A DNA stretch of 64,000 bases from Sinohyriopsis cumingii (lineage: Eukaryota; Mollusca; Bivalvia; Unionida; Unionidae): NCBI GenBank assembly GCA_028554795.2, contig CM068828.1:13578314-13642313 (forward strand), in the 5' to 3' direction. This document shows, piece after piece, positions 41,703 to 53,697 of the stretch. Made by a program: the position numbers and the translations under genes. Each line of letters begins with the position of its first letter. Position 1 is the first letter of the stretch. The notes beneath the pieces were generated by a model that did no database searches, was not told where the DNA came from, and saw only the letters and a program-made list of their open reading frames with translations.

Positions 41703-44700
41703 CTAGAAAGATGAAGAAAAAGAAAAACGATGACCCAAAGACAAATCCTGCAAACTGTGTGCAAAAATGATTCCACAGATTATAGATGAAAACTTTACTA
41801 TATTTAGCTTCAAGATATTAATAAATTCGGATTACTTCCTCCAGTCTGCTACAGTAATTCATGCCCATTGCACTCATAAATTGATTATAGTCCTTGCAGT
41901 ATTTTGTGTGGGCCACAATATTTTAATTGATGCAGCTGATGCTCCATTCTTCAGTTCAGTGTTGATTCAAACATAGCAATGTCCCTTTGGGATGTGTGCA
42001 TAAATAAAGAATGCCTGTCCCTTCATTACCACACTTGTTGAATTTATCGTGTCTCTCTGAAAACTGTACCATGTGAGAAAGAATTTTATAAACAAACTGG
42101 ACATAAGTATTGCTAGACATATACTCAGACCTGAGACTTCATAAAAGACTGCTTACTTGTGAGGCATTATTAGTGCTAGGGCTTGAGGTAATAACTTGCT
42201 ATATGTCTGGTAAGGCAAAATAAGGGGCCTTATGACTTAAATTGAAACTGTGAAAAAACAAAAGGTTCAAATGCAATAAACTTTTGTTTTTCCTCATTTG
42301 TTATATTACAGTGCCATGAAAGGTCATTTCTTTTATCTTTTTAATCCCTTGCCAATTTTAAGTCATCATCACTAACCAAGTCTCTAAATCAATTCTTGGC
42401 ATATTTAGCTAAAATGGTGTCTACTGTTCCATTATATCATTGATTGTTTAGCTTGCTTGTATGGAGCTTAATACCATTTTTCAGGACATCATAGACTTTA
42501 CATGGCAGCCAACATATTTATTGGAAGAAATCAACACACATAACGCTACTGGCAAGCTTTCTCATATACACACATTGGTTGGACTAGAGAGAGTTGATTA
42601 GTGATGTGTATGCCTAGACCATTCTATAATCCAGGGCCCCATGATTGAATACAGCTTAAAGAAATTAACCCTAATTCAATTTCCTTGTTGCATTTAAATC
42701 ATAACACCCACCATGCAAAGTGACACATGTCTCAAGATTTTCAAATTTGTATATGTTTTGCAACTTTTAATTCTGAGTTGATGCATGTGGATGTGGAAAT
42801 TCAGTTACTGAATACTTAGCTACTTATATAAGGAGCTCTCACACTGGTAAAAGCATGCAATTGGGATTGTATTTGCAAGAGGGCAATTAATTGTTCAAAA
42901 TACTGTTTTAGCTAACTACATATGCGAAGGGTTGATGTATAAAAAAGAGGATCAAGAAATCCTAGCTGGTAAAGATAATTGTATCCAACTTGACAGAAAG
43001 TGAGAAGGCCTTTTAATTTTGTACAGCAGTTTCATTAAGGAACCAACTATAATACCATTAGAAGTTTATGAGCAGCAAAAACCACATTTAGGACCAACTA
43101 GACATCAAAACCATATGCATAGTTCCATTTACGGCCAACCAGACATCAAATAGGTCATCTAGTGAAAGCACAATGTCAAAATGACCAGCAATCTAGGAGA
43201 AGTAGCAAGGAAGGGGTTTTCCAGATGCCCATTAAAACAGCCATATTGGAGGTTAGATTGGCACTATTTTCATTTACGTCCAACTAGACATAAGAAGTCT
43301 TTCACTGATATGACGATTCATTCAGGAGAAGTAGTTATACCAAGATTTTCAGGATGGCCACATTGGTGGCCTTATAGGATGTCTGTACAGCACCATAATT
43401 CTCATTCAGGACCTGCTAGACATCAACATAAGTATTTTGTACACATGTTGACACGCTGACACAATTATCCATTCAGAAGTAGCGATAAAAAGTTTCTTAA
43501 TATGGCTACTGTGGCAACCACATTGTATGTGTGAGTGGCACATTCTTGTTTTTTCTTCCAGATATTTTCACACAAATATCATATTTAAAGATAACATGAA
43601 TTCATACAAGATCTTGTCAGTTTATTTCATAACAGATTTTTCCCTCATATTAATATAATCTTTTGAAAACATTTATACATTATAGTTCTAGAAATTTTTC
43701 ATGCTCTCAGAAACTATTAAAATCACAGCAGAAAGTGTTATGTTATATCTTTATTCAGCACTGAAAAATATTTATGAACTCTTAAAGTTTTTTCCCCTAT
43801 ATTAACTTAATTTAATGAAGATTTTCAGACTATAACCTTTCCATTGGATTTATTTTTTCAAACATGGCGTAAAAAGTATGTTATAGTAACCAATTTTTAC
43901 ATTGCCTTCACCATTGCAGAAATCTCTATAATCAATTTCCTAGTAAAGAAAAGCCAAGAAAATAAATGGACAGTTAATATTCACTTCAGGATCACAGACC
44001 TGAGGCAAATATGTCATTGTTAAATCAAACATTTTTATTGTGTTTCCTTAGACCTAAATATATATATATACTTGCTGTTACTCTAAACGAAGGCTGGTGA
44101 TCCAGTTGATAACCTTTTGGGGGTTTTAAGGATGTCTTTAAAATTAAGGCCTTAAAAATGTTGAGATCTTATATTAAAAATGACAATTTGAGCCTTGCAG
44201 ATTCATGTCCACAGGTGCCCAAATAAAAAAAAAAGGGGGGGGGGGTGCAAGGGGCAAGCTTGTTGGTGTGTTATAAAATAACTGACTTATCATCGGTGTG
44301 CTGACAGGTGATGTGTAATTAAATCACTGTTGTAATATTAATAATGAGTGAGTCTGCACAAAGGAATTTCATACAGCTAAACTAGCTCAACAACTAGAGG
44401 CAATTAAGAAATATATCCACATTCGTGATTCTGTCAAATGGCAGATACAACAGCATCAGGAAGCTCAAGTGGCATTTACAGAAGGTAAAGAGCCGCTATA
44501 CCTGTTATCTTTTTAGGGATGTGCTTGGATTTTGCCCTCAAGCTGGAGCAGTCATAGGATATATAATAAATCGCCACGGTCGGAATTTATCCCCAAGCTG
44601 GGGTAATCGATGGGTAAAGTCTTATCCACAGTCGGGGTTTTATTCAAGCTTCAGGTGCAAGTTTTTGTGCATCTCCATGCCCTTGCATAAAACACAGTTA

Positions 44701-44880
44701 CACGTTTTTTTATATAGATATTTTTCAGTTGTAGACAGGAATAATAAGTATTTGCGAGTGTTTGAAATGAATGGGTTCATTATGAATTGAGTGGCACTAC
44801 ATTTCAAAAGCAAAATTGGATTGAAATGCAAGAACTGTAGTACGGAATTAGTGTTGGTTCTGGATCGTAGAATGGAATTG
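41703..44880. other. AT-rich intergenic or intronic DNA
   Basis: No gene called. At about 43,080-43,520 there are diverged repeats of words such as GACATCAA, GGAGAAGTAG and GGCCACATTGG (see findings). A G-rich patch lies near 44,234 and a short TA run near 44,055. Confidence 0.45.
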
Positions 44881-45198
44881 TGTGTGTGTGATTGGATTTT
44901 TAACGTAGCTTGAATAATTTTTCAGTCATATTGCTACGATGTCTGCAGTGTGGCAGTTTATAGTGATGTATAGCACTGGGGCATCATGCTGCAAACATGT
45001 AGTATGATGTTGCACCCAGTCACATTATCCTGACACCAGGCCGATCAGTCCTAACACTAACCTCTTAATGCTGAGCGTCTAGCGAGGTAGCTGTTAATAC
45101 CATTTTTGTAAGTCTTTGGTATGACTTGGCTGGGGTTTGAACCCATGACCTCCCGCTTCTGAGGCGGACGCTCTAACCACTAGGACACCAGAGTGGTC
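44881..45198 (-). mobile_element. tRNA-derived SINE, copy 2
   Basis: Reverse-strand relative of the SINE at 302-612. On the minus strand the head reads TGGTGTCCTAGTGGTTAGAG, with a B-box-like GGTTCAAACCCC and the same body (GGCGTCTAG/CGCTCAGCATTAAG and TATAGTGATGT words, allowing for strand). The A box is better preserved here than in copy 1. Confidence 0.8.
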
Positions 45199-45837
45199 AG
45201 AATAGAATTGTAACAATTACAATGGAAGCAATTTGTATTATGCTTGTTGGGGCATTCCTCACTGATGGCTGTCAGTGACATCATCATGGGAATGTGTAAC
45301 AGCCACATTTTGTAAGAACAAGGTGTAGTTGGTGAACAATACAGACACTTTTCTGCCATTTCCACTGGCATCATCTCATATGATGTTATTTAAAAAAACT
45401 TCCTACAACATACTCACAACATATAAAACCTATATGCAAATCTGATGAAAGCTGCTTGTGTTTCTGAAACACATATTCCATACTGGTGGCAAGAATGTCC
45501 AAATCTACATTACAAAAATGAAAACATTACCATCCATCTAGGAGTTGCAAATGTATGAAATCCTCTTGTTGGGTAGTTTTACTAACAGGCTTTACAGCAG
45601 GGCCTTCCATTAGATTTAAATGTGGCAGGTAAGTTGACAAAGTAGGGTGGGGGGTTGGGGGGACCTACCCCAATGGGGATAATTCATTTTTTTTTTAAAG
45701 TAGCATGGTGTAAAGTAAAAGTAGATGGGCTGATAAGGAATCCACTGAATTTACAGACTAAAGGTTCAGACATTTGTTTTTAAGAGAAAAATGAAAGAAG
45801 GAAACAATACAACAGATATTTTAATATGACTTTAATG
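45199..45837. other. 3' flank of the minus-strand host gene
   Basis: Downstream of the poly(A) signal at 45,838-45,843. Includes a G-rich patch near 45,645-45,665. No gene. Confidence 0.45.
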
Positions 45838-45927
45838 TTTATTTTCTAGATTTAATTAAGATCATGAATCAGAATCAGTCTCCAACTCCACTGTAAAGTT
45901 TATCTATTACTTCTTCTGCTCAGGCAC
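45838..45927 (-). CDS. Terminal exon of a minus-strand host gene
   Basis: Acceptor TTTAATTTGCAG ends at 45,928. The exon then encodes VPEQKK and stops at TAA (45,909-45,907). AATAAA lies at 45,843-45,838 on the minus strand, about 65 bases after the stop. It joins in phase 0 to the exon at 46,380-46,486. Confidence 0.65.
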
Positions 45928-46379
45928 CTGCAAATTAAAACAAAATTGTAATGCTTAAATAAAGTCATATCATCTCAGCACTAGTTACATATGCAGAAGT
46001 CATGTTAATCAGCATTATAAAAATGTATGAAATTTTCTTCACTGCACTTGTGCTTCCCTTACTATCGTTAAGCCATGATACAAGATAACTTTGCACTTAC
46101 TTGTCATTTCTGGCAAGTGGATGGTGCAATCAATTTGCACAAAGATGAATTTATTTCATCCAAATATTTCATGTGAATAAAAATTCCAAATGGAAGCACT
46201 TGTCCGATCAGACAAGATATATGCATATTGTAGTTAGCTGGACTCTAGCTCTGATAGTCCTGGGCAATAGGATAAGCTGATTTTGTTATCAGTTTAGAAA
46301 TGCATCCGCTTTGCAAATACTATGCTTTAAAAGACGAAACTGAATCCAATATTGATGAAATAAGAGTCATTTGGATTAC

Positions 46380-46486
46380 CTTGTTTTTTATCATTCTGCG
46401 TTGGTTGGGTGCATATTTGAGGGTCTCTGATATGGTCTCTTCCATTCCATTTGCCTTTGCTTTGCCATTAGTTTTCAAGCAGGCTT
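46380..46486 (-). CDS. Penultimate exon of a minus-strand host gene
   Basis: 107 bases: acceptor TTGTATTACTCATGCAG, donor AAG|GTAATC. It encodes ACLKTNGKAKANGMEETISE and then TLKYAPNQRRMIKNK, continued by VPEQKK and stop in the next exon. A short, lysine-rich C-terminal tail is typical of many small nuclear or RNA-associated proteins, but I cannot name the gene. Upstream exons would lie at higher coordinates, possibly beyond the LINE and the virus-like remnant. Confidence 0.6.
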
Positions 46487-46689
46487 CTGCATGAGTAATA
46501 CAATGTTTTAAAATAAGTTTCACAACAAAGGATGCATTGCATTTTTCTAAATGCCAGCAATAATCAATGGAATATTTTTAAAACATGTACTTTGAAATGT
46601 GTCTCAAGTTACTTTATCAATTCATTTAAAAATCTCTGGCAAGTCACATGAAAAACACAATTTAAATCAAGCCATACTTACTTATCAAA

Positions 46690-47575
46690 GACTTTCTCAT
46701 TCACATCCTTTACCTCACACAATAAATATCAGCAACACCAACATTAAATTCACACAATCAGTACAAAACCTAGGTGTTACTCTGGACAGTACTCTCACAT
46801 TGCACCAACATGTCATGAACATATGCAAGGCTGCGTATCTTGAGCTGAGACGCATCAGCTCCATTCTCAGATATCTTTCAGTTGATGCCACTAAAACACT
46901 TGTGTGTTCATTACTGCTTTCAAGACTGGACTATGGTAACTCAATTCTGTCTGGTTCATCTTAATATCTACTGCAGAGACTTCAAAAAGTTCAAAACATA
47001 GCTGCTTGGATCATACTTAGAGTACCACAATCAGAGCACACCTCCCCGCTGCTCTGTACCCAACACTGGCTATCCATTCGATCCAGAATCAAACACAACA
47101 TTAGTTCTCTGTGCTACGTTTCACTGACAGACTCTAGTCCAACATACCTATCCGACCTCACCTATGTGTACACACAAGCAAGATACTTACACTCCTCTTC
47201 CGACAATCATATACTCATTATTCTCACTATGAAAACAAAGTCACATGGACAGCATTCTTTTGCATACCAGGGCCCAGCAACATGGAATGAATTGCCCACT
47301 GAACTTAGACACAAAGACGCAGTGATCCCATTCAAGAGTGCTCTCAAAACTACTTATTCTGACTACAAAAACAAACTTAATGACTTAATAATGTTAACTA
47401 CCTTAAATATTCTCAGCATGTTTTTTATGTTTTCTAATTTCATGGTGTTTGTTTTTGTAATCATATCATTGTGTATGTTTTTATGTTGTCTAATGTTGCA
47501 AAGCGCTTACAGCTTCTAAAGATTAGGCGCTATACAAAGTTCTCATTATTATTATTATTATATTTAGCTTGGATG
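46690..47575 (+). mobile_element. CR1/L2-type LINE, 3' end only
   Basis: The reverse-transcriptase C-terminal region: VQNLGVTLDSTLTLHQHV (about 46,766-46,815), YLELRRISSILRYLS, LVCSLLLSRLDYGNS, and after a stop YQGPATWNELPTELR (about 47,268-47,312). The 3' tail AGGCGCTATACAAAG followed by (ATT)n at 47,525-47,562 is typical of CR1/L2-group elements. A stop at 46,962 and later frame shifts mark it as dead. It is 5'-truncated, as is usual for LINE copies. Confidence 0.8.
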
Positions 47576-48084
47576 AATATTTTTTAAATCAGTGGCCATA
47601 ACTAAAAAATGGGATTTTGTTTTATGATCATAAAAGTATGTTGGACACCATTCATGATGTACAATGCTGTCTGACATTTCTATGCACCTAAGGTTTCCAT
47701 CTCAAATATTAAAGCAAAATGCATACCGAATTTGACAGATTGATGAAAATAAAAAAAAGCAATGCTTACCATCTGAAAAGAGGCAATTGTCACTAGAATA
47801 TTCTATTCAAAATGATATTAATTTTGGACACAGGGGATACCACCCCCATGTTTTCCTGACTCGTGATATGTCGGCCTATTCTGTGCACAGCTTTAAAAGA
47901 TGTAATGTTTATCCATCGAGCTATAGAAATGAAATACATTTACTGTAGACTGTTTCTGTCAGCAGTTAAGTTGAGTAATTAGGTCAGGTTTATAGCTAGT
48001 TTACAAAATTCAATGTAGAATGCCAATAAATGACAAGATATATTTTTGCAAACTAAAGTGATCTTGAAAAAAGATTAGTAAAGT
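47576..48084. other. Non-coding stretch left of the virus-like remnant
   Basis: No gene and no recognisable terminal repeat of the neighbouring element. Confidence 0.5.
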
Positions 48085-48555
48085 TTAACATTTTATAAAA
48101 AATAAGCTATTATGTGGAAAAGAAACAACAATGAAATAGGATGCAATGTGTTTACGTCTAGTTTTGGAAGGTACCGTCTCTAAGGTACCGTCATAATTGT
48201 ACCGTAGTTTAATGGGTGGAAAGGCCATTGAAAGGTAAGGGCAGTGCGGAGACCATCGAGTATGTTCCAGAATAGCTGAATCTTTGTAGATACATAGATC
48301 CATTCGTAACTTCAGTCCGCAAGCGAAACACTGTACTTCGTATCCCAATCCTGACTCAGGTCCGAAGTAGACAAATCCTGTTCTAGCTAAAACATACGAA
48401 GAAGGTAATCCTTCCCTATCCGTAGGCCATTTTTGAAACGTGTCCAATCGACGGGCACAATCACAATAGTCAGGTAAGAAGACTGGAAAATGGTAGGGTT
48501 TGAACTTGGAGTTCTCACTGGATTTCTCACTCGATTCTTGCTGCGGCGAAGTCAT
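48085..48555 (-). CDS. BIR-domain (IAP-like) protein of the virus-like element
   Basis: 156 residues. After a Ser/Glu-rich N-terminus comes a single BIR: RRLDTFQKWP, ARTGFVYFGP, then CFACG followed by EHTRWSPHCPYL, giving the CX2C...HX6C zinc site of inhibitor-of-apoptosis proteins. No RING domain follows. In viruses such proteins block host cell death. Single-BIR genes are known in molluscan herpesviruses and insect viruses (family knowledge). It lies 15 bases downstream of the PolB region on the same strand, so it looks like part of the element and not a host gene; transfer from a host IAP is the likely origin. Confidence 0.8.
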   Translation of the reverse strand: MTSPQQESSEKSSENSKFKPYHFPVFLPDYCDCARRLDTFQKWPTDREGLPSSYVLARTGFVYFGPESGLGYEVQCFACGLKLRMDLCIYKDSAILEHTRWSPHCPYLSMAFPPIKLRYNYDGTLETVPSKTRRKHIASYFIVVSFPHNSLFFIKC

Positions 48556-48570
48556 CCTTCTGGTGGGTGG

Positions 48571-51500
48571 CTATCCTCTTACAACCAATGTTTTATACCG
48601 ACATGTCCATACGGCAAAGTAAAGTGGGTGGGAAGCCGCACTCGCTTCTGCTACACGATTTGATAGACTTTTTCCAAGGGTCGACTGACGATGTGGTGTG
48701 TGGGTAAACGTACAATCTTGTTGGGTTGATAGGTGGTCACTTTCTCTAGACTGCAAGGCTTCTTTCAATATGCCAAAGTTGACCACTCGACTGGTACGAT
48801 AATTCAGAGTAAGTCCTTTCACTTTACACTTCGTGTGCACTTCTCCTTGTTTGGCCCAGTATTCGTAGCCGTAATTTTTGGGACCACCACTAACGAAACT
48901 TAGAATCTTGTCATCGGGGTGCTTGTCTGTCCAGGCTCCTAAACGGTCTCCTTCGATGTCAGGGTGCTGTTGACTCGGGTGATCGATATAAATGCAACTG
49001 TCCATGTCAAAGTACAAGACACGTTCCCCTAACAGTTCTAAAGCTTCGTACAATTTTAAGCGAGCATGAGCTGTCATGTAAGCTGCAATGATGACATTTC
49101 CAAAGGGGTCATCTTCTACAAAGTTCAGATCTTCTTCGTAATTCACCAAGATCAAATCCTCACGAACGACGTCCACGTGTTTCATGAATTTGGCTTTGTC
49201 GTGAATCATCTGAAAGTAGCGGGAAGGTTCGGTCAAATACTCCGTCTTGGGTAAACACGGTCATTGTGCCATTTTACCCCACAAGCAATTTAACATCACT
49301 TTGGCAAACGATCGCCTGCCTTCGTTTTTCTCAATGTGATCTAAAGTAATGCCTTCTTGTGCCCAGAATTTCTCTCTGAATGTCTTTTGGTCTTCGGGAG
49401 TGTGACACCAGGACAGATAGCCACTGGCTTCTTGCTCAGTTTCAAAAAGGCATCCACGTAGTCTGCGAAAATGCCTTTCTGCGTGGGGTCACCCTTGTGG
49501 AATTATTGTGTCTTGGGAAAGTGGCAAATTTCGTACACTTCTAACAGTTGGTATCCCATGTTCAGAGCTTTGAACAATTCTACGCTGACCCATGTCCCCG
49601 TCAAGGCCCATTCTTCCTGGGTGTGATGACAAGGTTGATCTTGGTTGCACGTTTCAGCACAAGTACGGCACAAAGGAAACATAAGTTTGCCTTGGCAATG
49701 GCGAGGTAAGACGGGATGGTATAGGTTCGTGGGAGGCAAAACTTTGCACTTGATCAAGCCTTCGTATTGTCGAATGTTTTTTAGGTCGATGTGTTCGGTG
49801 AACAATTGTGGGTGCCCTGCAGGAAAGCAACAATATTTGCACACGTAGGGATACAGTGAACACATGTCCAAGTATTTGATTTCTTCTCCTTTCTCTTCGT
49901 CAGCTTGGTACAGCAAACAGGTGGCATTGGTCCTTCCTCCGTACAAACTATTACTTGGGTTCAGGGGGTCCATGAACTGGTAACTTTCCATGAGGCGTTT
50001 AAACTCGGGATCGGTGTTCAAACGGTGATTGTATTTGTGTTCCCACATTTCCACCACTTGGTATCCTTCCTGTTCTAACTTTAGGCGTGGCTGACAAATG
50101 GCCTGGTACAAGTCTTCCATGGTTCGTTGTAAGAACTGATTTTTAGTGCCGCGGTCAGGGTAACAGACGGGACATCCGTGAAATAAGCAACCGTTAAACT
50201 CGTACATGATCTTGGGGTTTTCTAAGTCCCAGCCATTGACCGAATGCATTCCGATGATCTTTCGCCCTGTCCGTTGCGGGCATGCTGAATCCATTTGTCT
50301 TCCTTGTCGCACAAGTAATGCAACCAGCATGGGGCTTTGACCGAGTATTGACGTTTGACATAGTTGGTCGTTTGAGGACTGATGACAGCCACAGTGTTTT
50401 CAAGCATGAATCGTTGTCGGTAGACTAAGGAACACGCTTTGGCAATGGTGCAAGCCTCTTTTAAATGATCAACCCCTCCGTGTTCCATGAACAGTTCTCA
50501 AAATTTTCCACAGCATCGCCGTAAAATGTCCATGTCGGAACGACGATACTTTAGCATTTCTTCCTGAAAGTCGAAAGGGTCGGAGGCGTGAGCCTGGTAC
50601 CAAGCGTAGAAAGTTTCTCGTTCGGTACGCATGTTGTCAGGGTCGTAATAGCGAGCCTGAGGCAAATGGGGTAGAACGGCGTGTTGATTGGCTTCTGTAT
50701 TGAAAAAGTGTGGAAAGTACCCTTTAGCCATTTCTGTCATTCCAAACATTTTAGGCATTCGACTCAAAGGCATGGCTAAGTAGCTCATCGAATCTTTAAA
50801 CTGCACTTGTCCCACTTGCATGAAAATGATTTTGGCTCCGTTCAAAGTGATTTTAGGACGCTCGATGCCACGTTCCGTATAACATCTCAAAAGAAACTGT
50901 CCATCGTATCCGGAGAAATTGTGAGCCATCACCGTGGCATGACAATGACAATCTCCATAATAATGTTCGATGTCCTCTTGGCTCCACGTCTTGTCGATGG
51001 GGTCTAAGACCCATTGTGTGAAATCGGCTAGTGTGTTCGGTCCTTGAAAGATTTTTTCACGCCCTCCAGGAATCTTACTGCAGTAAGGGCAATAACTCAA
51101 GATAGGTTCTTGAATCACTTCTCGCACGCTCGATGAGCCACGCAGAAATTAGGAATGTGAATACTGGTCTCTTGCATGCATTCGAAATCGAAAAAGATGA
51201 AATTGCCTTTCTTCTTCTTGTGACCATCCTCTTTCTCTGGTTGGGATTGGTATTTTTGTATGTAGCATTGGTGTTCCAAGTCCACAATGCAGTGAAAATG
51301 TGACATTTTTTCTTTCCTGAACATACGTGTGCCTTGGTACTGTTGATACATAGACCTTGTCCACACATTGGGCACAATCTCAGGAGTTGACAAGCACATT
51401 TCTTCTGTGAACCTTGCATCTTCAGATGTTGTTGGTAACAGGCAGGGCTGACAAATGTGCGCAGACAAGCAGGACAATGCACTGGTTCTTGCCCTTCGCT

Positions 51501-52527
51501 CAGACAGGGTTGAGAGGCCAAACATCCTGAGCATTTCGATCCACAATGTTTGTGTTGCTCTCGATTATTATAACCATCATAAGTCACATTTCTCACAGTA
51601 ATATTTGTATCCCAGGAATCCAGTGATAGTGGTAATGGTATCGAAATGGTCATCGTGATGATAGAGGTGAATGTATTTTCCATCCTTAAAGTCTTTCCCT
51701 CGAAACAACAGAGACCCGCGCACTTCTTGAGGGTGCACTTTCAAGGTGTATCGTGGAGCTAGGGCATCTTGCAATTTTTGCATCTCAGGAATGCCACAGG
51801 ACGTGTCTTTGGACAGGCATGCTTGTTGTAACAGAAGTTCTGCTTCATTTCGTTGTTTGGCTCGGTTCGATTTTCGAATGTTCTCCCAGGCTCTTTTCCA
51901 TTCTACCATGTCGTTCTTGTCGGCATAGGTTCATCCCACCACGATGGCTCGGGCTAAACACATGTGGTCTTGAAAATTGTTAATTTGGACAAGACTTGTT
52001 TTGGTAATGCGAAGGTTGTTGACCAATAAGGTCTTTCTGCATTGTCCGGTCCCTTGAGGAGGAGAGACGTGGGTCATGTCCAGTGTGGCTTTTCCATCAG
52101 TGATGTCAAACTGGTCATTAGATTGTTGCACGTGTTGAATCTTGTCCATGACTTTGGAAGTGGTCAATTCTGCAGGGCTGCTAAACTCGATCCAAACAGG
52201 GGATTTCAAGCCGTCATGTTGTATGGAAAGTCTCAAGCGATCATCTTCTTTGGGTTGACATTGTCGCTTGAGTGTGGTGAGCAAAGAATCCCACATGTCG
52301 GTGATGAACCCTTTTGCTTTCTCTAACAGTACTTCAGACTTGAAATCTTTAAACTTCACTGTGTATTTGTAAGCCGTAGTTCTAAATTTTCTAGAGGGAC
52401 GCTTTTCCGTCTCTCGAATGTCATAGTACTTTTCAGGGTTGACTAAGGGTGGTAAACTTTGTTTAGAGGGTTTGGATTCTGGTTCACTCATGTCCTCTTC
52501 AAAATCACTGGCAAGAATTTGTGCCAA
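48571..52527 (-). pseudogene. Broken protein-primed-type DNA polymerase B gene
   Basis: Recognisable parts on the minus strand run from N- to C-terminus in the expected order: an N-terminal domain ending CLARAIVV; zinc-finger-like and exonuclease blocks (IFFDFECMQET; AHNFSGYDGQFLLRCY; FKDSMSYLAMPLS); a linker with EFNGCLFHGCPVCY; motif A YLDMCSLYPYV; and motif C VLYFDMDSCIYID. These are hallmarks of the PolB of Polintons and adintoviruses. Overall extent (about 4 kb) is full-length for the family. Broken, with around six breaks. Confidence 0.85.
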
Positions 52528-52685
52528 GACTTCAGCCCTAGTACGAGGCGATAGATCACGTTTCTGCCTCTTACTTTCTTCTTCTTTCTTCTCAAATGAA
52601 TTGGATCATTTCATCTCGATAGCAAAAAGTCAAATGACTAAAGTTTAAACACCATGAATTAATTTATAGTCATAGCAGACCAGCG

Positions 52686-52694
52686 TATATAAAG
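52686..52694 (+). promoter_or_regulatory. TATA box of the zinc-knuckle region
   Basis: TATATAAAG lies 54 bases upstream of an ATG at 52,748, in the gap between the divergent PolB region and the plus-strand zinc-knuckle region. Confidence 0.6.
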
Positions 52695-52747
52695 GGTATG
52701 TGTCTTGTCCTTTCACTATTCATTTCACTCTCAAACTGAGCACAACA

Positions 52748-53196
52748 ATGGAAGACTACCAAGATCGAACGTTTCATCAGAGCTTTGCGAGGGGTCATTA
52801 GAAAATTCTCTTCAGACCAGCCGAGGGACTACTCTCCTTCCTTTCAAGATAAAAGTCAAGATACTTGCTATATCTGTCAGAAGAAAGGGCATTGGTCTTC
52901 AGAGTGTCCAGACCGTCAAAAAAGAAAAAAAAGGGGTTAGAAGAGACAAAAGTCAAGATACCTGTTATTATTGTCAAGAAAAACGACATTGGTCACCAGA
53001 CTGCCCAAAAAAGAAACAAGAGGAGTCAGAAGAAGAGAGGGATTCTTCAGAGGAAGAAGAAGAGGAAGAAAACAGACAGGTGAAGAAAAAGAAACAGGAG
53101 AAGAAAAGAAGGGAAGAAAGTGAGGAGGAAGAGGAGGAAAAGACTATGACGGTGAAGATATTAAAAAAACAGAGAGTGAACAATGAGACAGAATAA
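52748..53196 (+). pseudogene. CCHC zinc-knuckle region of the virus-like element
   Basis: Two CCHC knuckles are visible (CYICQKKGHWSSEC at about 52,863 and CYYCQEKRHWSPDC at about 52,961), followed by a long Glu/Lys-rich charged tail. Knuckles of this kind bind single-stranded nucleic acid, as in gag proteins. An AATAAA near 53,257 suggests ordinary polyadenylation, unlike the neighbouring pair. Treated as a fossil; not fully open. Confidence 0.55.
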
Positions 53197-53412
53197 GTCT
53201 ATGAACTTTTTAAAGTGCTCTGTTGTGAACTGTGAATTGTAAATATTTATAAAAGAATAAATTAATTATAAAAGGTAAGTGTCTTTGGGTTTTGATTTTA
53301 AAATAAGAACCTACACTCACGCACACTCATACACAGACAGGTACTATTGGGTAAAATGGTTTTTTTTAGTTATTGGCAATTGAAAGCCTATCTCTTTTCG
53401 AGAGACGTGGAT

Positions 53413-53428
53413 GGCCCTGAAAAGGGCC
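53413..53428 (-). terminator. Histone-type 3' stem-loop (minus strand)
   Basis: On the minus strand: GGCCCT-TTTC-AGGGCC, a six-base-pair stem with a four-base loop, preceded by A-rich CCAAAAAA and followed after 12 bases by a purine-rich CGAAAAGAGA (53,400-53,391). This matches the replication-dependent histone mRNA 3'-end signal: stem-loop for SLBP and a downstream element for U7 snRNP. It sits 22 bases after the stop of the minus-strand frame 53,451-53,636. Confidence 0.8.
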
Positions 53429-53450
53429 TTTTTTGGTGTAAGGGGTGAGT

Positions 53451-53636
53451 TTAAACAATCAACTTTAACTGTCTTAAGCCTTTGCCATGGCCAAGGCCTA
53501 CTTCTGGACTGCGTACTGTTGATGATGATTTCGTTGAAATCACTAAGGATGGTGCAGTAGGCGTAGTCACAGGGTTGGAGTGTTTAGCTTGGGAAGGTCG
53601 TATTCTCTTCGGCCGTAATAAAGAAGTCTGATACAT
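53451..53636 (-). CDS. Unknown short reading frame before the histone-type stem-loop
   Basis: 61 codons, Ser/Thr/Pro-rich then basic near the end (VGLGHGKGLRQLKL). Not recognisable as a histone. It shares a strand and a 3' end signal with the frame at 53,698-54,048; treated as part of the fossil element. Confidence 0.35.
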   Translation of the reverse strand: MYQTSLLRPKRIRPSQAKHSNPVTTPTAPSLVISTKSSSTVRSPEVGLGHGKGLRQLKLIV

Positions 53637-53697
53637 CTGTTTCAGACTTCTTAACTAAAATGTCTAACAGTACCGTGACCGTTTGATTTTGACACCC

